Assembly: GCF_047496725.1 (NCBI RefSeq)
Contig: NC_132981.1
Coordinates: 702,001-766,000 of the forward strand
Origin: Anoplolepis gracilipes
Taxonomy: Eukaryota > Arthropoda > Insecta > Hymenoptera > Formicidae
DNA: 64,000 nucleotides
Reading direction: 5' to 3'
The notes under the pieces were generated by a model. It ran no database searches and was not told the DNA's origin. It saw only the letters and a list, made by a program, of their open reading frames with translations. The first letter of the stretch is position 1, and each line of letters starts with the position of its first letter. Both the position numbers and the translations under genes were made by a program. Positions 31,636-43,820 of the stretch are shown here, one piece after another.

Positions 31636-33407
31636 TGTTACGTCCAGGCCCGTAGAAAGGATGGGTCAGAGGAAGGGCGTAACAGGAACTGTTCCGATGT
31701 CAAAAGTCTTATCGACGAGTGACTTGGTCGAGCGAACTGCAGGTTAGCAAACAGGTAAACGACGGGTGTCGTTATTACTCTGTTATGCGAACGCTCTCTC
31801 TCGGTGGTCCCTTTTTGGTAAGAGAATCGAATCTCTTTTACGCGGGACGAGACCTTGTGTGATCTTTCGCGTGGAGGGAGTGAGGGAGCTAAATAAGTTT
31901 ACCGATCATTTAATTTTTAAATTAACATTTATTCAATTGATCCCTACCATTATACATACAACTTTATTGATATTTAATAATTTGAAAATATATAAGGCTC
32001 CAATATTTACAAACATGATGAGATATACTAGGCAATGAGAGCCATGCGCGAATATTGATGCGTAAAGAAACTGCGTAAAAACAAAAGTACGGAGGTCATC
32101 AACCAGAAAAGAAGGGGAACGAGTGCGATTCTAAAGATTTTATTCTGGTTGGTATTTGTTACAATAGTTTATAATAAGAAAAAAAAATATAATAATAAAA
32201 ATTTGCGAAAAGTGTTATGTATGTTACGGCGCGATTTTGCACACGGTCGTGTCGTCCGATCTATGGTCTCGGTTGCACGCGAGAATCGGCGGGTCGGCGC
32301 GATTTTAGGCACTTTAAATAAAGAGCAGGGTTGAATAAAGGGGAAAGGAAACGATGTAAAAAAAAACAAAAGAGAAGGAAATTAAACTTACTACTTAGAC
32401 AGATTGGTTGCGTTTTAGCTGCTGATGTAGTTATGGTCTTACTTGGCGGGTGGTCTTGTTGAGCACTGACTCTAATAGTTTTTGAGACGTAGACGAATTG
32501 CTTGAGTCAGCGAACGACCGAAATGAATCTGATGTACTGTCAACTGATTTTAAATTTTGGAATGATCGTAATGCGCGAGTCTTCCCTTTTTATATTAAAT
32601 TTTGAGGACGTGTTAACAATTTGGGCGGGAGTATTTTTGAGATTTTGACGTGTAAAAGCTGTCGTTCGGTGAAATCCTTCTCCTCCTTATTTTTGATTGT
32701 TGCTGATTGGTGGGCTCTGTACGGCCTCTTAGGAAATTTGGAGATTCTTCATTTGGTTATCTCCTGGGATTATGCGGCTGTTTTTATCCATTATTTATTT
32801 AGGGGATCTCGCTTTCGGTATTTTTTGGTCATTTCTTTGAACATCGATTTCAATGTTTAAAACATTTTTCGTTCCGCGGCCCTCTTATGACTGGTCGGGC
32901 AATTATTGCTTTATCTTTATAGAAGGTAAAGACGTGGAGCCGACAGTGCGTAGCGGCATTATTTGTTTCTTTCTTAGGATTATGCAGCTGTGTTTGTTGA
33001 TTTATTCATTTAGAGGATCTCACTATCGATTCTTTCCGGTCGTTTCCTTTGAACATCGATTCCAATGTTTTAAAATATTTTTCGTCGCGCGATCCCTTTT
33101 ATGATTAGTCGGGCGATTATTGCTTCATTTTCGTGGGAGGAAAAACGTGGAGCCGACAGTGCGTAGCGGCATTATTTGTTTCTTTCTTAAGATTATGCAG
33201 CTGTGTTTGTCTGTTTCGTTGTTTAGAGGATTTCGTTATTAATCCCTTCCGGTATTTGTTTAGATATCGTTTTTAGTAGATCTAAACATTATTTGATAAT
33301 AACGGTTCTTTTTTATTGCGCGACCCGTTTTTTGTGACCGATCGGACGATTATTGTTCATTTCGTGGGAGGAAAAACGTGGAGCCGATAGGCTTCACAGC
33401 CGTAACA
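31636..33407. mobile_element. TGTTACG...CGTAACA element (1,772 bp) in the hAT transposase
   Basis: Starts TGTTACGTCCAGG and ends AGCCGTAACA. Removing it plus one GTC (31633-31635 / 33408-33410) restores the transposase frame (SITTD | NAANM). No credible protein is present. The right half is a threefold tandem repeat. It shares TGTTACGTC with the unclassified element at 19467. It could be a solo LTR or a non-autonomous element. The 3-bp target duplication is short for an LTR. Confidence 0.6.
32766..33392. repeat. Three tandem copies of a roughly 205-bp unit
   Basis: Units begin GATTATGCRGCTGT (32769, 32979, 33193) and end GTGGAGCCGAYAG. Between the first and second units GTGCGTAGCGGCATTATTTG is conserved exactly. 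The third unit is shorter and more diverged. Confidence 0.75.
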
Positions 33408-34157
33408 GTCAGTTGTAATTGATTGTATCTTGTCAAGAAGCTGAAAGTTTTCTAATACGCTTACAAAAGATTTTGCTAGGTTTTGTCCTGTATGAGGACC
33501 TTCTAAAATTGTTAAATCTAAAGGAAGAGTAAATAATTCCCAATCTTCATTAATTCCTTGTACAATTATGTCTTGAAACGGCCATTGATTTTTTGAAGTC
33601 CAACAATCTACAATAAAAGACAATTTTCCAGGTATTGAGAGACACTATTGTTTTACCAACTATTTTTCTTGAATAAACATTTCAGTTATGACCTTCCGAA
33701 TAGTTCCTCTCAATGGAATATTTATTGTTGGTTTGAGTGTTTTTAATAAATCTTGAAAGGCTTTTTCATTTACAATAGAAAACGGCTGATTACTCAGAGC
33801 TATAAATTTTGTTAACATTTGTCTAAATAGTGTGTCATTATTTAAGGGATACGCATGTTCGTCACAAGAGTTTGTTGCTTCAATAATGAGATCATTATTA
33901 TTATCATTATTAGTGAAAATATTTGGATGTTTTGTCTTTAAATGTTTCTTCATTGTCGTTGTAACTCCTCCAGATTTTTTATATTGAATATTGCAATATT
34001 TGCAAATATAAAATGTAGTCCCCAAGATTAATTTACAAGAGAAATGATTGTGTACATAAGATGTTAATTTCCTTTTCGAATAATTTCTTGATTGTTCATC
34101 CTGATTGTCAACTTCATTTCTCTCATCTTTTGAAGTTTGTGACACTAAATATAACAA

Positions 34158-36049
<1,892 letters not shown>

Positions 36050-36214
36050 TTATTGAGTTGCCTCGCGAGTTAACTCGCCTCATTTAGGCTTAACTCGTTT
36101 AAGACTCGCCTCACCTCGTTTTATAATCATTTAAAATAAACTCAGGCTCGCCTCGCCTCAAACTCAGACTCGACTGAAGTGAGACGAGTTAGACCCGCCT
36201 CAGTAACAGGACTA
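36050..36214. repeat. hAT right TIR and subterminal CTCGCCTC array
   Basis: Repeated CTCGCCTC/ACTCGCC motifs leading to the terminal TAACAGGACTA. Mirrors 28205-28370. Confidence 0.7.
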
Positions 36215-36751
36215 CTCCGGACAACGGGAGTTCTCGTCGATCCGACCGGGCATCCCCGGCCTCCGGCATTACCAACCATCCTCCGGACAACGGGAATCCT
36301 CGTTGATCCGACCGGACGTCTCCGGCCCCAGCCCCTTACAGGAGTTAGAAACCATCCGTTTCCGGACGCCCACAAACAAACCGCTCGTTTCCGGGCGACA
36401 CCTATCAATCCGTCCGTCTTCGGGCGACACGAGAAAGAGAACCATCCGCCATCAGAACGCCACAGACCGAGCCGCCAAGTCGTCCGCCACCAGGACGCCC
36501 CTGACCGGACCAGCGTCATCAGGACAAACATCGACGGCCTCACGCGGGATCACCTTGTATATACCGCCCCTTGTACATATTTCCCCGCCAGCGACTGTAA
36601 AATACCGTGTCCACGCATAAATGTACGAATATAATAAACGCGTCTAAGCACGACATAAGAAAGGGAGTCTATCACCCGCCGTACCTGTCCTTCTCCCGAA
36701 TCCTGGAACCGACGAGCTTGTCCGAGACGTCGGAGAAGGTGGATCATTACA

Positions 36752-37558
36752 AAATCTAAATAAATACAAGAAACCTTCCCACCGTTATTAGAAATTTTTG
36801 TAGATCTAGTTACCCCTACTCTCCCGGCAGCGAATAGCAGTAACATTTTGTATGAATAATAATAATAAAAAATTATAAACAATTAAGAACACATGTGCTA
36901 CGGACGTCCGCGCTCTGTTCAGGAGGGACACCCCTCCCCTCCAGCCGTTGAAGCACGCCACTGACTAGAGAACGTTCGCTGCGCTTATATCTCCGGGTTC
37001 GCTCATAAATCGGAACTGATCCCGTATTGCGCCTTTTGTTTTGTGAACTCGGATAGTATCAATAAGAACTCTTACGCGTACTTCAACGCTCACCTTGTCA
37101 TCGACAGCGCGTTACACCAGTGTATATTGCACTGCATGTTCTCGTAATCTAGCGGAGTTTTTTCTGTTTGACTGCGAAAGGTGTATCAGTGCCTACGCCG
37201 ACTTCCTCCGAGATCTAAGAGATAAAAATATTTTCTACCATTCGTTAGCGGACCCAATCAAGGTATTCGTTAGTTGAACCATCCCCGAGGGATTTATACT
37301 ACGAGACTTCCCTTAATCAATAATTGCCGCTTTCGCCGGTGCTATATCATCACTAATACTACAGCTGGTAACACCATCGCCGATAATAAAAAACGCGTCG
37401 TGCCATCATATCACCTCATACATCGCCTTCAAGGGAGAATATTCATCGTCCGGATAGCCTTAGTCGTGGGCATCCCTAGAAGCTCAGCTTCTGAAATAAG
37501 CGACCCGGTCAGGTGGTCCAAGTACTCTTAGGAGCCGCGACCCCGCTTAGACGTAACA
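36752..37558 (+). mobile_element. 3' part of a second TGTTACGTC-type unclassified element
   Basis: From about 36752 it matches the minus strand of 20220-19467: a leader (CTAAATAAATACAAGAAACC), the Cys-rich ORF, and the terminal block ending GGAGCCGCGACCCCGCTTAGACGTAACA in part. The 5' portion is missing because an LTR abuts it at 36751. Its right end lies exactly against the DNA polymerase frame, which starts at 37560, so the element was inserted in that gene. Confidence 0.6.
36893..37330 (+). pseudogene. Second copy of the Cys-rich ORF2 of the TGTTACGTC element, broken
   Basis: Begins MCYGRPRSVQEGHPSPPAVE, with a stop soon after, and continues with YCAFC, then in another frame VYCTACSRNLAEFF, YADFLRDLRDKN and SLADPIKVFVS. 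The same blocks occur at 20060-19635. At least one stop and one frameshift. Family unknown. Confidence 0.5.
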
Positions 37559-37559
37559 C

Positions 37560-38730
37560 TCGACTGACGAACTGTCGTCTTTGATGTCGACAGCCGATAT
37601 ACGCGCGGCGGAGGAAAACGGTGAGATTAATGACGAAGAGACGAACAAACGTAAAAAAAATCGCGTAGCTGTTATATTTTATGATTTCGAAACGCGGCAG
37701 GACGAGATGCTCGAAGGTACATCGTCCGTAAAAAAACACGTTCCCATTGCGTAGCGCAACAGATTTGCGAGACGTGCGCTGATAAAGAAGACATGTCCGT
37801 GCGATGTCGTTGGTGCGGGGTACGCGAATTCGTATTCAACACGGTCCGGTGAAACAATTTGTAGATTTTGCAACGCGACCGACAAAATACTTTAGACGGC
37901 TTATTTGCATAGCGCATAATGCGAAAGCGTTCGACGCACAATTTATTTTACATTATATCGTAGAACAGTGTAATAATATAGAGCCGAAAATAATTTTAAA
38001 CGGGTCGAAAATTGTAGTATTAACGGTAAGACATACGAAATTTATCGATAGCATTATATGTCGATGCGATTATCCAAATTACTCTAAAGCTTTTAGTCTA
38101 CAGGATACAGCGGATAAAGACATTTTTCCGCATTTATTCAATACTATCGAAAATGAATCGTATGTCGATCCCCCGCATTATTATTCTCCGAAAACGATGA
38201 AATCGGATGAGCGCGAGCGTTTTCTTGCATGGCATGCAGCAATGACGCAGAAAAATATTGTATTTGATTTCCAACGCGAAATAGTAAATTACTGTTGAAC
38301 AGACATAGATATACTTCGACGCGCGTGCATGGCATTTAGAAAAATTTTTATAGATCGCGGAAATGTATGCTTATTCGAGGAATGCACAACTATTGCTTCG
38401 ACGTGCATGACAATTTTTCGAAAAAAATTTTTTGCGATCGAATACGATAGGCGTCATTTCTACGGGCGGTTATAAAAAAGCGAGCAATTATTCGCGTAAA
38501 GTTTTACAGTGGTTGGTATGGATGGTGCGCGAGCTCGGTCATCCTATAAACCACGCAGAGCGAGCACGCGAATATCGCACGAGCAAGGGTACGCTCGTTG
38601 ATGGATATTATGAAACGTCTGATGCGGGAGTGTCACAACGTCATGTATTACAGTTTCACGGTTGTTTTTGACACGGATATCCATCTTGTTTTCCTTTAAT
38701 TCACGATAGATCTCTTTCGGGAGGATTCTG
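37560..38730 (+). pseudogene. Polinton-like DNA polymerase B, exonuclease part
   Basis: Open at first from the junction (MSTADIRAAEENGEIND), then IFYDFETRQDEM (exonuclease motif I, D-x-E intact). A frame change follows, then RLICIAHNAKAFDAQFILHY (motif II region), KIILNGSKI, KTFPHLFNTI-like sequence, FDFQREIVNYC and FIDRGNVCLFEECTTIAST. It ends FHGCF, then a TGA in place of Trp, then HGYPSCFPL. These blocks are those of protein-primed family B polymerases from Polinton/Maverick-type elements of insects. They replicate linear element DNA and proofread it. Several stops make it dead. It is cut at 38731 by a hairpin element. Confidence 0.8.
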
Positions 38731-39116
38731 TTTGGACACTGCACGATTGGACATATACTTTGCACGATTGGACATCTCGCTTCGCATGTACATTGCAAGA
38801 CATAGCAAAGTTTACATGGATTTGCAACTTTCCACACGAAGCGAGGTGGATGAGGTGGGTGCGGGAGGGGGAGGGCCGGAGGTCCCCCTTGTACCCCCCT
38901 CTCGTGTGTGTGTGTGTGTGTGTGTATTATGAAAATATTGAAAATATATATCAAGATAAAGTTTCCATGTACGGTGTCCAATCGTGCGGTGTCCAATCGT
39001 TTAATGTCCAATCGTTCAGTGTCCAATCGTTCAGTGTTCAATCGTTCAGTGTCCAATCGTGCGGTGTCCAATCTGAACATGTCCAATACTACGTGTCCAA
39101 TCGTTCCGTGTCCAAA
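38731..39116. mobile_element. Hairpin element with iterated terminal motif, copy 1 (TTTGGACAC ends)
   Basis: Ends TTTGGACAC...GTGTCCAAA. Each arm is made of repeats of the terminal motif itself: two units on the left (GCACGATTGGACAT) and about nine on the right (GTGTCCAATCGTKYR, 38985-39116). The centre (about 38825-38905) is a GC-rich core starting TTTGCAACTTTCCACACGAA in part, next to (TG)8-9. The same core occurs reversed in 41121-41543 with a different arm motif. Inserted in the polymerase gene. No coding capacity. Confidence 0.6.
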
Positions 39117-40690
39117 CGGGTGTCACCCTCCCTTTCGACATCAGATCGTAAAGATACAATCGAATCGCGTTACGAGCGAACTCTCGCGATCTCGTGGCGG
39201 CTTCGTCAGCGCGGATAAATGTTGACTGAAAAGTGGGAATTTCAACCGAGAAATGCACGATAATTGAGAGATGTTTAAATATCTAGAAAAGTATTCGTTA
39301 GTGGAAACGCCTCCGCTTCGATTCTCGCGAAGCATTTTTCGGCGGTCGCACGGGTAATATCGTGACACGATATGAAATTACAGGTACAGAGAAAAAATGT
39401 TACGTGGACGTGTGTTCTTTGTACTCGTTTGTTTTAAAGACGGGCGCTTTTCCAATTGGCCATCCCGATATTTATGTCGGGGATGAATGTTCCGCTTTAA
39501 TCGGTACGCCACCGAATTATAATTTTGACTCTCTTAAAGGTCTTATTCGATGTACAGTACTTCCGCCGCGTGATGTATTCCACCCGGTACTCCCGTATCG
39601 CGTACGCGGAAAATTACTTTTTGCTTTATGTCGCAGTTGCTATGAAACATTTTCACAAGCGGAGTGTATGCATGAAAACGCTTACGAACGCGAATTCATG
39701 GGTACATGGGTGTCATGCGAATTACATAAGGTTGTCGAGAAGGGTTATATCGTAACGATCGTAAGCGAAATTTGGCAATATAAAGTCAGCCAATTCGATC
39801 ACGCAAAACGAAAAAGCGGAATGTTTTTCGAATATATAAATACCTTTTTACAGCTCAAACAAGAAGCCAGTGAATGGCCGAGCGAATGCGGAGAAAACGA
39901 CGATGTAACGAAAGAACAATACTTACGGGAATACGAAAAAACCGAAGGTATCGTTCTCGATAAGCGCAACATTGCTCGACATTCTGGTTTACGTTCGGTC
40001 GCGAAACTATGTTTAAATTCATTTTGAAGAAAATTCGGCCAGCGTTCTAATTTGCCAAAGACAGAAGTAATCAGAAAACGCGACATCGTTTCGTAACTTT
40101 ATTAATGAGCATCGAGCATGAGATAACCGATATATTACCTGTAAACAACGATGTAATATATGTTTCCTGGCGATTGTGACAAGAATCCGTTGTTCTCTCC
40201 CCGTTAACAAATGTAGTGATAGCAGCGTACACGACAGCACAGGCACGTTTAAAATTATATTCGTATTTAGAGTGATTAAATCGTCACGTTTTATATTACG
40301 ATACTGATTCATGTATTTACATGAACAGCAGTGACCAAAATGAATATGAACCGCGTACGGAAAATTTTTTGGGCGACATGACGGATGAACTCGAAAGCTA
40401 CGGCCGTGGTAGTTATATTGAAGCATTTGTGTCTGGCGGCCCAAAATTTTATGCCTACGTTGTTCGTATGCCAGACGGGCGATCACGTGAATGTTGTAAA
40501 ATGAAGGGTATAAACCTAAATTATCAAAATTCACAGTTGATAAATTTCAGTAATATAAAAAATTTATTATTATTCAAAGAGAGAGTAAATAAAAATGACA
40601 AAAGCGAGAAATATCGGGCTGAAAATTCGATTTTCAGCCCGAAACCTTCACTTTAGATCAATTCGTCGTACAGCGTTTCATGAGATAGTG
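39117..40690 (+). pseudogene. Polinton-like DNA polymerase B, catalytic part
   Basis: Resumes with SRYERTLAISWRLRQRG. After a frame change comes VTRYEITGTEKKCYVDVCSLYS (motif A, where the usual SLYP is SLYS), then IGHPDIYVG, LPYRVRGKLLFALCRSC and KHIARHSGLRSVAKLCLNSF-like sequence. In motif B the expected FWGKFG has become F-stop-RKFG (40025). After more frame changes, YYDTDS (motif C) is intact at about 40296-40313, followed by NFLGDMTDELESYGRGSYI and GGPKFYAYVVRMPDG. It ends near 40690 with RRTAFHEIV. The palm motifs define the family. The copy is dead. Confidence 0.85.
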
Positions 40691-41120
40691 TAAGACTGTT
40701 AGCAATACTGTTAGGATGGCTGGTCTATATGTAAATGAGATCTTTGTTTAACAAAAAAAAAACACATATATATATTTAACACACGATATTGCACTACAAA
40801 AAAATATAAAATAAAAGTAAATCAAGATATTCCGTGATTTATACACTTTCGCAAACTTTAAATAAGTGAAGCAGTCCTTCACTCACTATCTTTCGAGATA
40901 GACGGTCCTTCGCTAACTCACACGTGTTTGCTCTTCGACTGTTTTTGGCTGACTGCTGCTCCTTCTCTCAATTTTTGACTTTCAAGGTAAAAACCAAGAG
41001 ATTTTCGGCGTTGACAGATTAGGGGGATCGATCGCTATTTTATCGTTACAATTTTTGTCGCGCTTACAATAGTAACACGGGACGAAACTAAAGTATATGC
41101 GCCTGTGTGAGTGGGAGTCA
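40691..41120. other. Intergenic, no gene seen
   Basis: Mixed-composition DNA with a poly(A) run and CACTCACT-like patches. A stretch 40704-41050 starts TGTTAG and ends GTTACA and might be an LTR remnant, but there is no other support. Confidence 0.5.
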
Positions 41121-41543
41121 TTTGACCACGTTGTTATTGACCACAGATACTTTTGACCACGTTGCATTTGACGACGCGTTGCATTTGATCACGTTGCGAT
41201 TGACCACGCGTTGCAATTGACCACGTTGCAATTGACCACGTCGCGATTGATCACGTAAATATTGACCACACACACACACACACACACACACACGCAAGGA
41301 TGCAAGGGGGAGCCTCCGGTCCTCCTCCTCTCGCACCCATCCTGTTCACCTCGTTTCGCGTAGAAAGTTGCAAACCCACGTCGTCAATCGCAACGTGGTC
41401 AATTGCGACGCGTGGTCAATCGCAAGGTGGTCAAATGCAACGCGTGGTCAATCGTAACGTAGTCAAATGCAACGTGATCAAAAGCAATGTGGTTAAATGC
41501 AACGTGATCAAAAGTATCTGTGGTCAATAACAACGTGATCAAA
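41121..41543. mobile_element. Hairpin element with iterated terminal motif, copy 2 (TTTGACCAC ends)
   Basis: Left arm: eight or nine units of TTGACCACGTTGCAA type. Right arm: the same motif reversed (GTGGTCAATCGCAA and GTGATCAAA types). The outer 45 bp of the two arms pair almost perfectly. The core (about 41297-41385), next to (CA)n, is the reverse complement of the core in copy 1 (TTTGCAACTTTCTACGCGAA versus TTTGCAACTTTCCACACGAA), yet the arm motif differs (TTGACCACG versus TTGGACACG). No coding capacity. Confidence 0.6.
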
Positions 41544-43012
41544 TGAGACTCTCCCGCATATGTTACTAAAACGCAGATTTATAAATAACAGATTGTCGTT
41601 ACTGTACGGGCACACGCACCGGCATAAATGGTGTCCGTCGGTAAATGTGTATGTACGTACGTGTATGACAACCGAGAGCATCACATACACATGCAGCGTG
41701 TACGTACGTGTCACTTGAAGCGCGGCGGAGTTCATGCAGCGGAGGAGAAAAAAGTGGGAGGCAATCCGATGTTGCATCCTTAGCGCAAGCCGCACGATCG
41801 AGAGAAAAAGCATGACAATGCCGATTAGTGGTGTCCTGTAGCACTGCCTCACTCACTCTACGCATGAATGCAGAAGGAATGAGCGAGAGAGCTATAGGAC
41901 ACCGCGTTGTCTCTATATGCGTCTCGTTCGCTCTCGCACTTATATCATGCTTTCTTTCTTATTCCTTCAAGAAACGTGGCTGAACCCTGCGCATCGAATG
42001 CCGGCATTCGTAAAATTATAATTATATTATATTAATATTAGAAGTTCGGTTTCATATATAGCAAAAAAACATATGATTATTCTAATTAAATATTAATTTA
42101 TTTATGATTGCGTAATTTTTTTTTCTATTTATGTAAAAAAATTTGGTGAAAAATATATATACATGTATCATTATGAGTAATTTTGAAATTCACTAGAACA
42201 GTAATTGTAAACTTGCACCCGTTTGTAATTAAATTTATAATTATATATAAATAAATGTGTAGAAATGATAATTCGTGATATAAAATATTTTTCGTAATTG
42301 TATTATTACAAAACTCAAATTTTAAATTTCCTATAAAAAATTTCTTATGTATAGTTATGCAGAATTGAATATTATAATACAGGATTCAACACAATTGTGT
42401 AAAAATATGTATAATTATTATAGATGACACCGTATGAAACGTTACGTATATTTATATATAAATGGATTGATAGCTACAATTAGAATTATGTATATGTAAG
42501 CTTATACATACTTATACACAATGCCTGCAACATTTTATGTATAATTATTAATAATTATATATAATTATATATAAAATGGACAAATTTCGTATATAAATTT
42601 GTATAATTAGATACGACTATTTTTGTCTGATTATATATAAAAATTTTTTACCGGGTTTATAACACAATATCGATATCTGATCGAATTCATGGTTTGTCAC
42701 AAATGAACCAACGAGCATTTAACTGTAAATTTACAATACTTATATAAAAATGTAACTAATTTAGGGAAGATAACGTTATGCTGCGTAATATTACAAAAAT
42801 TTAGATATCTTCATAAAATTTTTTTAAATATTAATGATTAAATTATACATATATTAATATTAAATATTAATTTAAAGTAAATTAAAAACTCTATTTATTT
42901 TCTCTCTTTTTTTATTTATTTTCATAAATACATATATATATATATATTTTTATATATAATTATATATAAAATATAAAATGAAAAAAATATATATATATAA
43001 TATATATATATA
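41544..43012. other. AT-rich intergenic DNA with a probable ACCGGG-type MITE remnant
   Basis: No gene seen. AAAAATTTTTTACCGGG at 42636-42655 matches the right end of the MITEs at 55422-55706 and 60548-61825, and the TATATAATTATA-rich DNA before it fits. The left end is not clear (GGTGAAAAATATA at about 42149 is a candidate). GTACGTACGTGT repeats lie near 41650. Confidence 0.4.
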
Positions 43013-43501
43013 CAGGGTGTCCGATAATAATCGCCCAACCTTTCATGGGCAGATAGAGCAAGTCAAACCGAATAGTAAAGTCCTATACCATTTTGCGATT
43101 TTCAGAATAATTATTGAGAAATTAATTTACAAAGATCGGCAAATCCGGCGCGAGTATCAGCCGGCTGCAAAAAAGATGGCGAGAAGGACGGCCCTAAGGA
43201 CGGTCGCTAAGCGCGCGCGGCGTAAATAGGCGCCATTGTCTCGCGGTTACCAGGGGCAGACGAGAAGCGTTGATAAGAATAATAGATTAGCGGTTATTAT
43301 TTAGCGACCGGCCTAGTGGTGGGTCGTCCTTCTCGCCATCTTTTTTGCAGCGCGCTTGTACTCGCTCGGATTTGTCAATCTTTGTTAATTAATTTCTCGG
43401 TAATTATTACGAAGATCGCAAAATGATAAAGGACTTTACTATTCGGTTTGACTTGCTCTATCTACCCATAAAAGATTGGACAATTATTATCGGACACCCT
43501 G
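43013..43501. mobile_element. Mariner-type palindromic MITE 1 (489 bp, TSD TA)
   Basis: Ends CAGGGTGTCCGATAATAATC and, inverted, CAGGGTGTCCGATAATAATT, flanked by TA on both sides. The arms pair for about 200 bp (AGAGCAAGTCAAACCGAATA on both). CAGGGTGTCC ends with TA duplication are typical of Tc1/mariner-related non-autonomous elements in insects. Short frames inside are artefacts. Confidence 0.85.
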
Positions 43502-43820
43502 TATATAGATATATATATGTACGTTACAAATTACACAGTAATAAAAATAAGTAGGAATGGTAAATCCTGGATCACAATTAAAACGTGTCATGTTGTTTTA
43601 TTCCGTTTTTATTTTTCATGTGTCACAATTAAAAACGTTACAGTTCGTTAATGTTAAACTGATAAAATTTTTTTTTCTAAATTTTTCCAATATTATCAAT
43701 GATTTTACCTGAAAATAAAGTAATGTACAATATATGAAAATGCCAAAATTTCAACTTCAAATTTTTGTCGCAACAGAACAATACGTTCTAAGTGTGACTT
43801 GGCCTTAATTAAATAAATAT
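43502..43820. other. Spacer at the truncated left side of Harbinger copy 2
   Basis: No gene. AGTGTGACTTGGCCTTAA at 43792-43809 looks like the right end of some MITE, but no partner end was found. Confidence 0.5.

Larger units (their letters stand above)
29109..34157 (-). pseudogene. hAT transposase with BED finger, split by two insertions
   Basis: In minus-strand order: a BED-type zinc finger (CKYCNIQYKKSGG ... MKKHLKTKHP, 34050-33920); a start of the RNase H-like fold (IVDCWTSKNQWPFQDI, 33610) with HTGQNLAKSF and SITTD; an LTR-like insertion (33407-31636); CLAHIINLSCQSAI (31550); EVYPQWLQEAALLAYKKLD and IGIVLDPRCKLEWFQSVF (about 30900-30760); a second insertion (30706-29559). Last comes the dimerisation region: LLGWWKTHHLEYPDLSKLARDFF (split by a frameshift) to about 29110. 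All main hAT blocks are present, but stops, frameshifts and insertions disable it. Confidence 0.85.

Noticed and set aside
38985..39116. Regular short repeats resembling a CRISPR array
   Set aside because: Eukaryotic context, units directly adjacent without unique spacers, and inverted counterparts on the other arm; part of a hairpin element.
40704..41050. TGTTAG...GTTACA stretch as an LTR
   Set aside because: No target duplication, no promoter or polyadenylation features, no second copy in the window.
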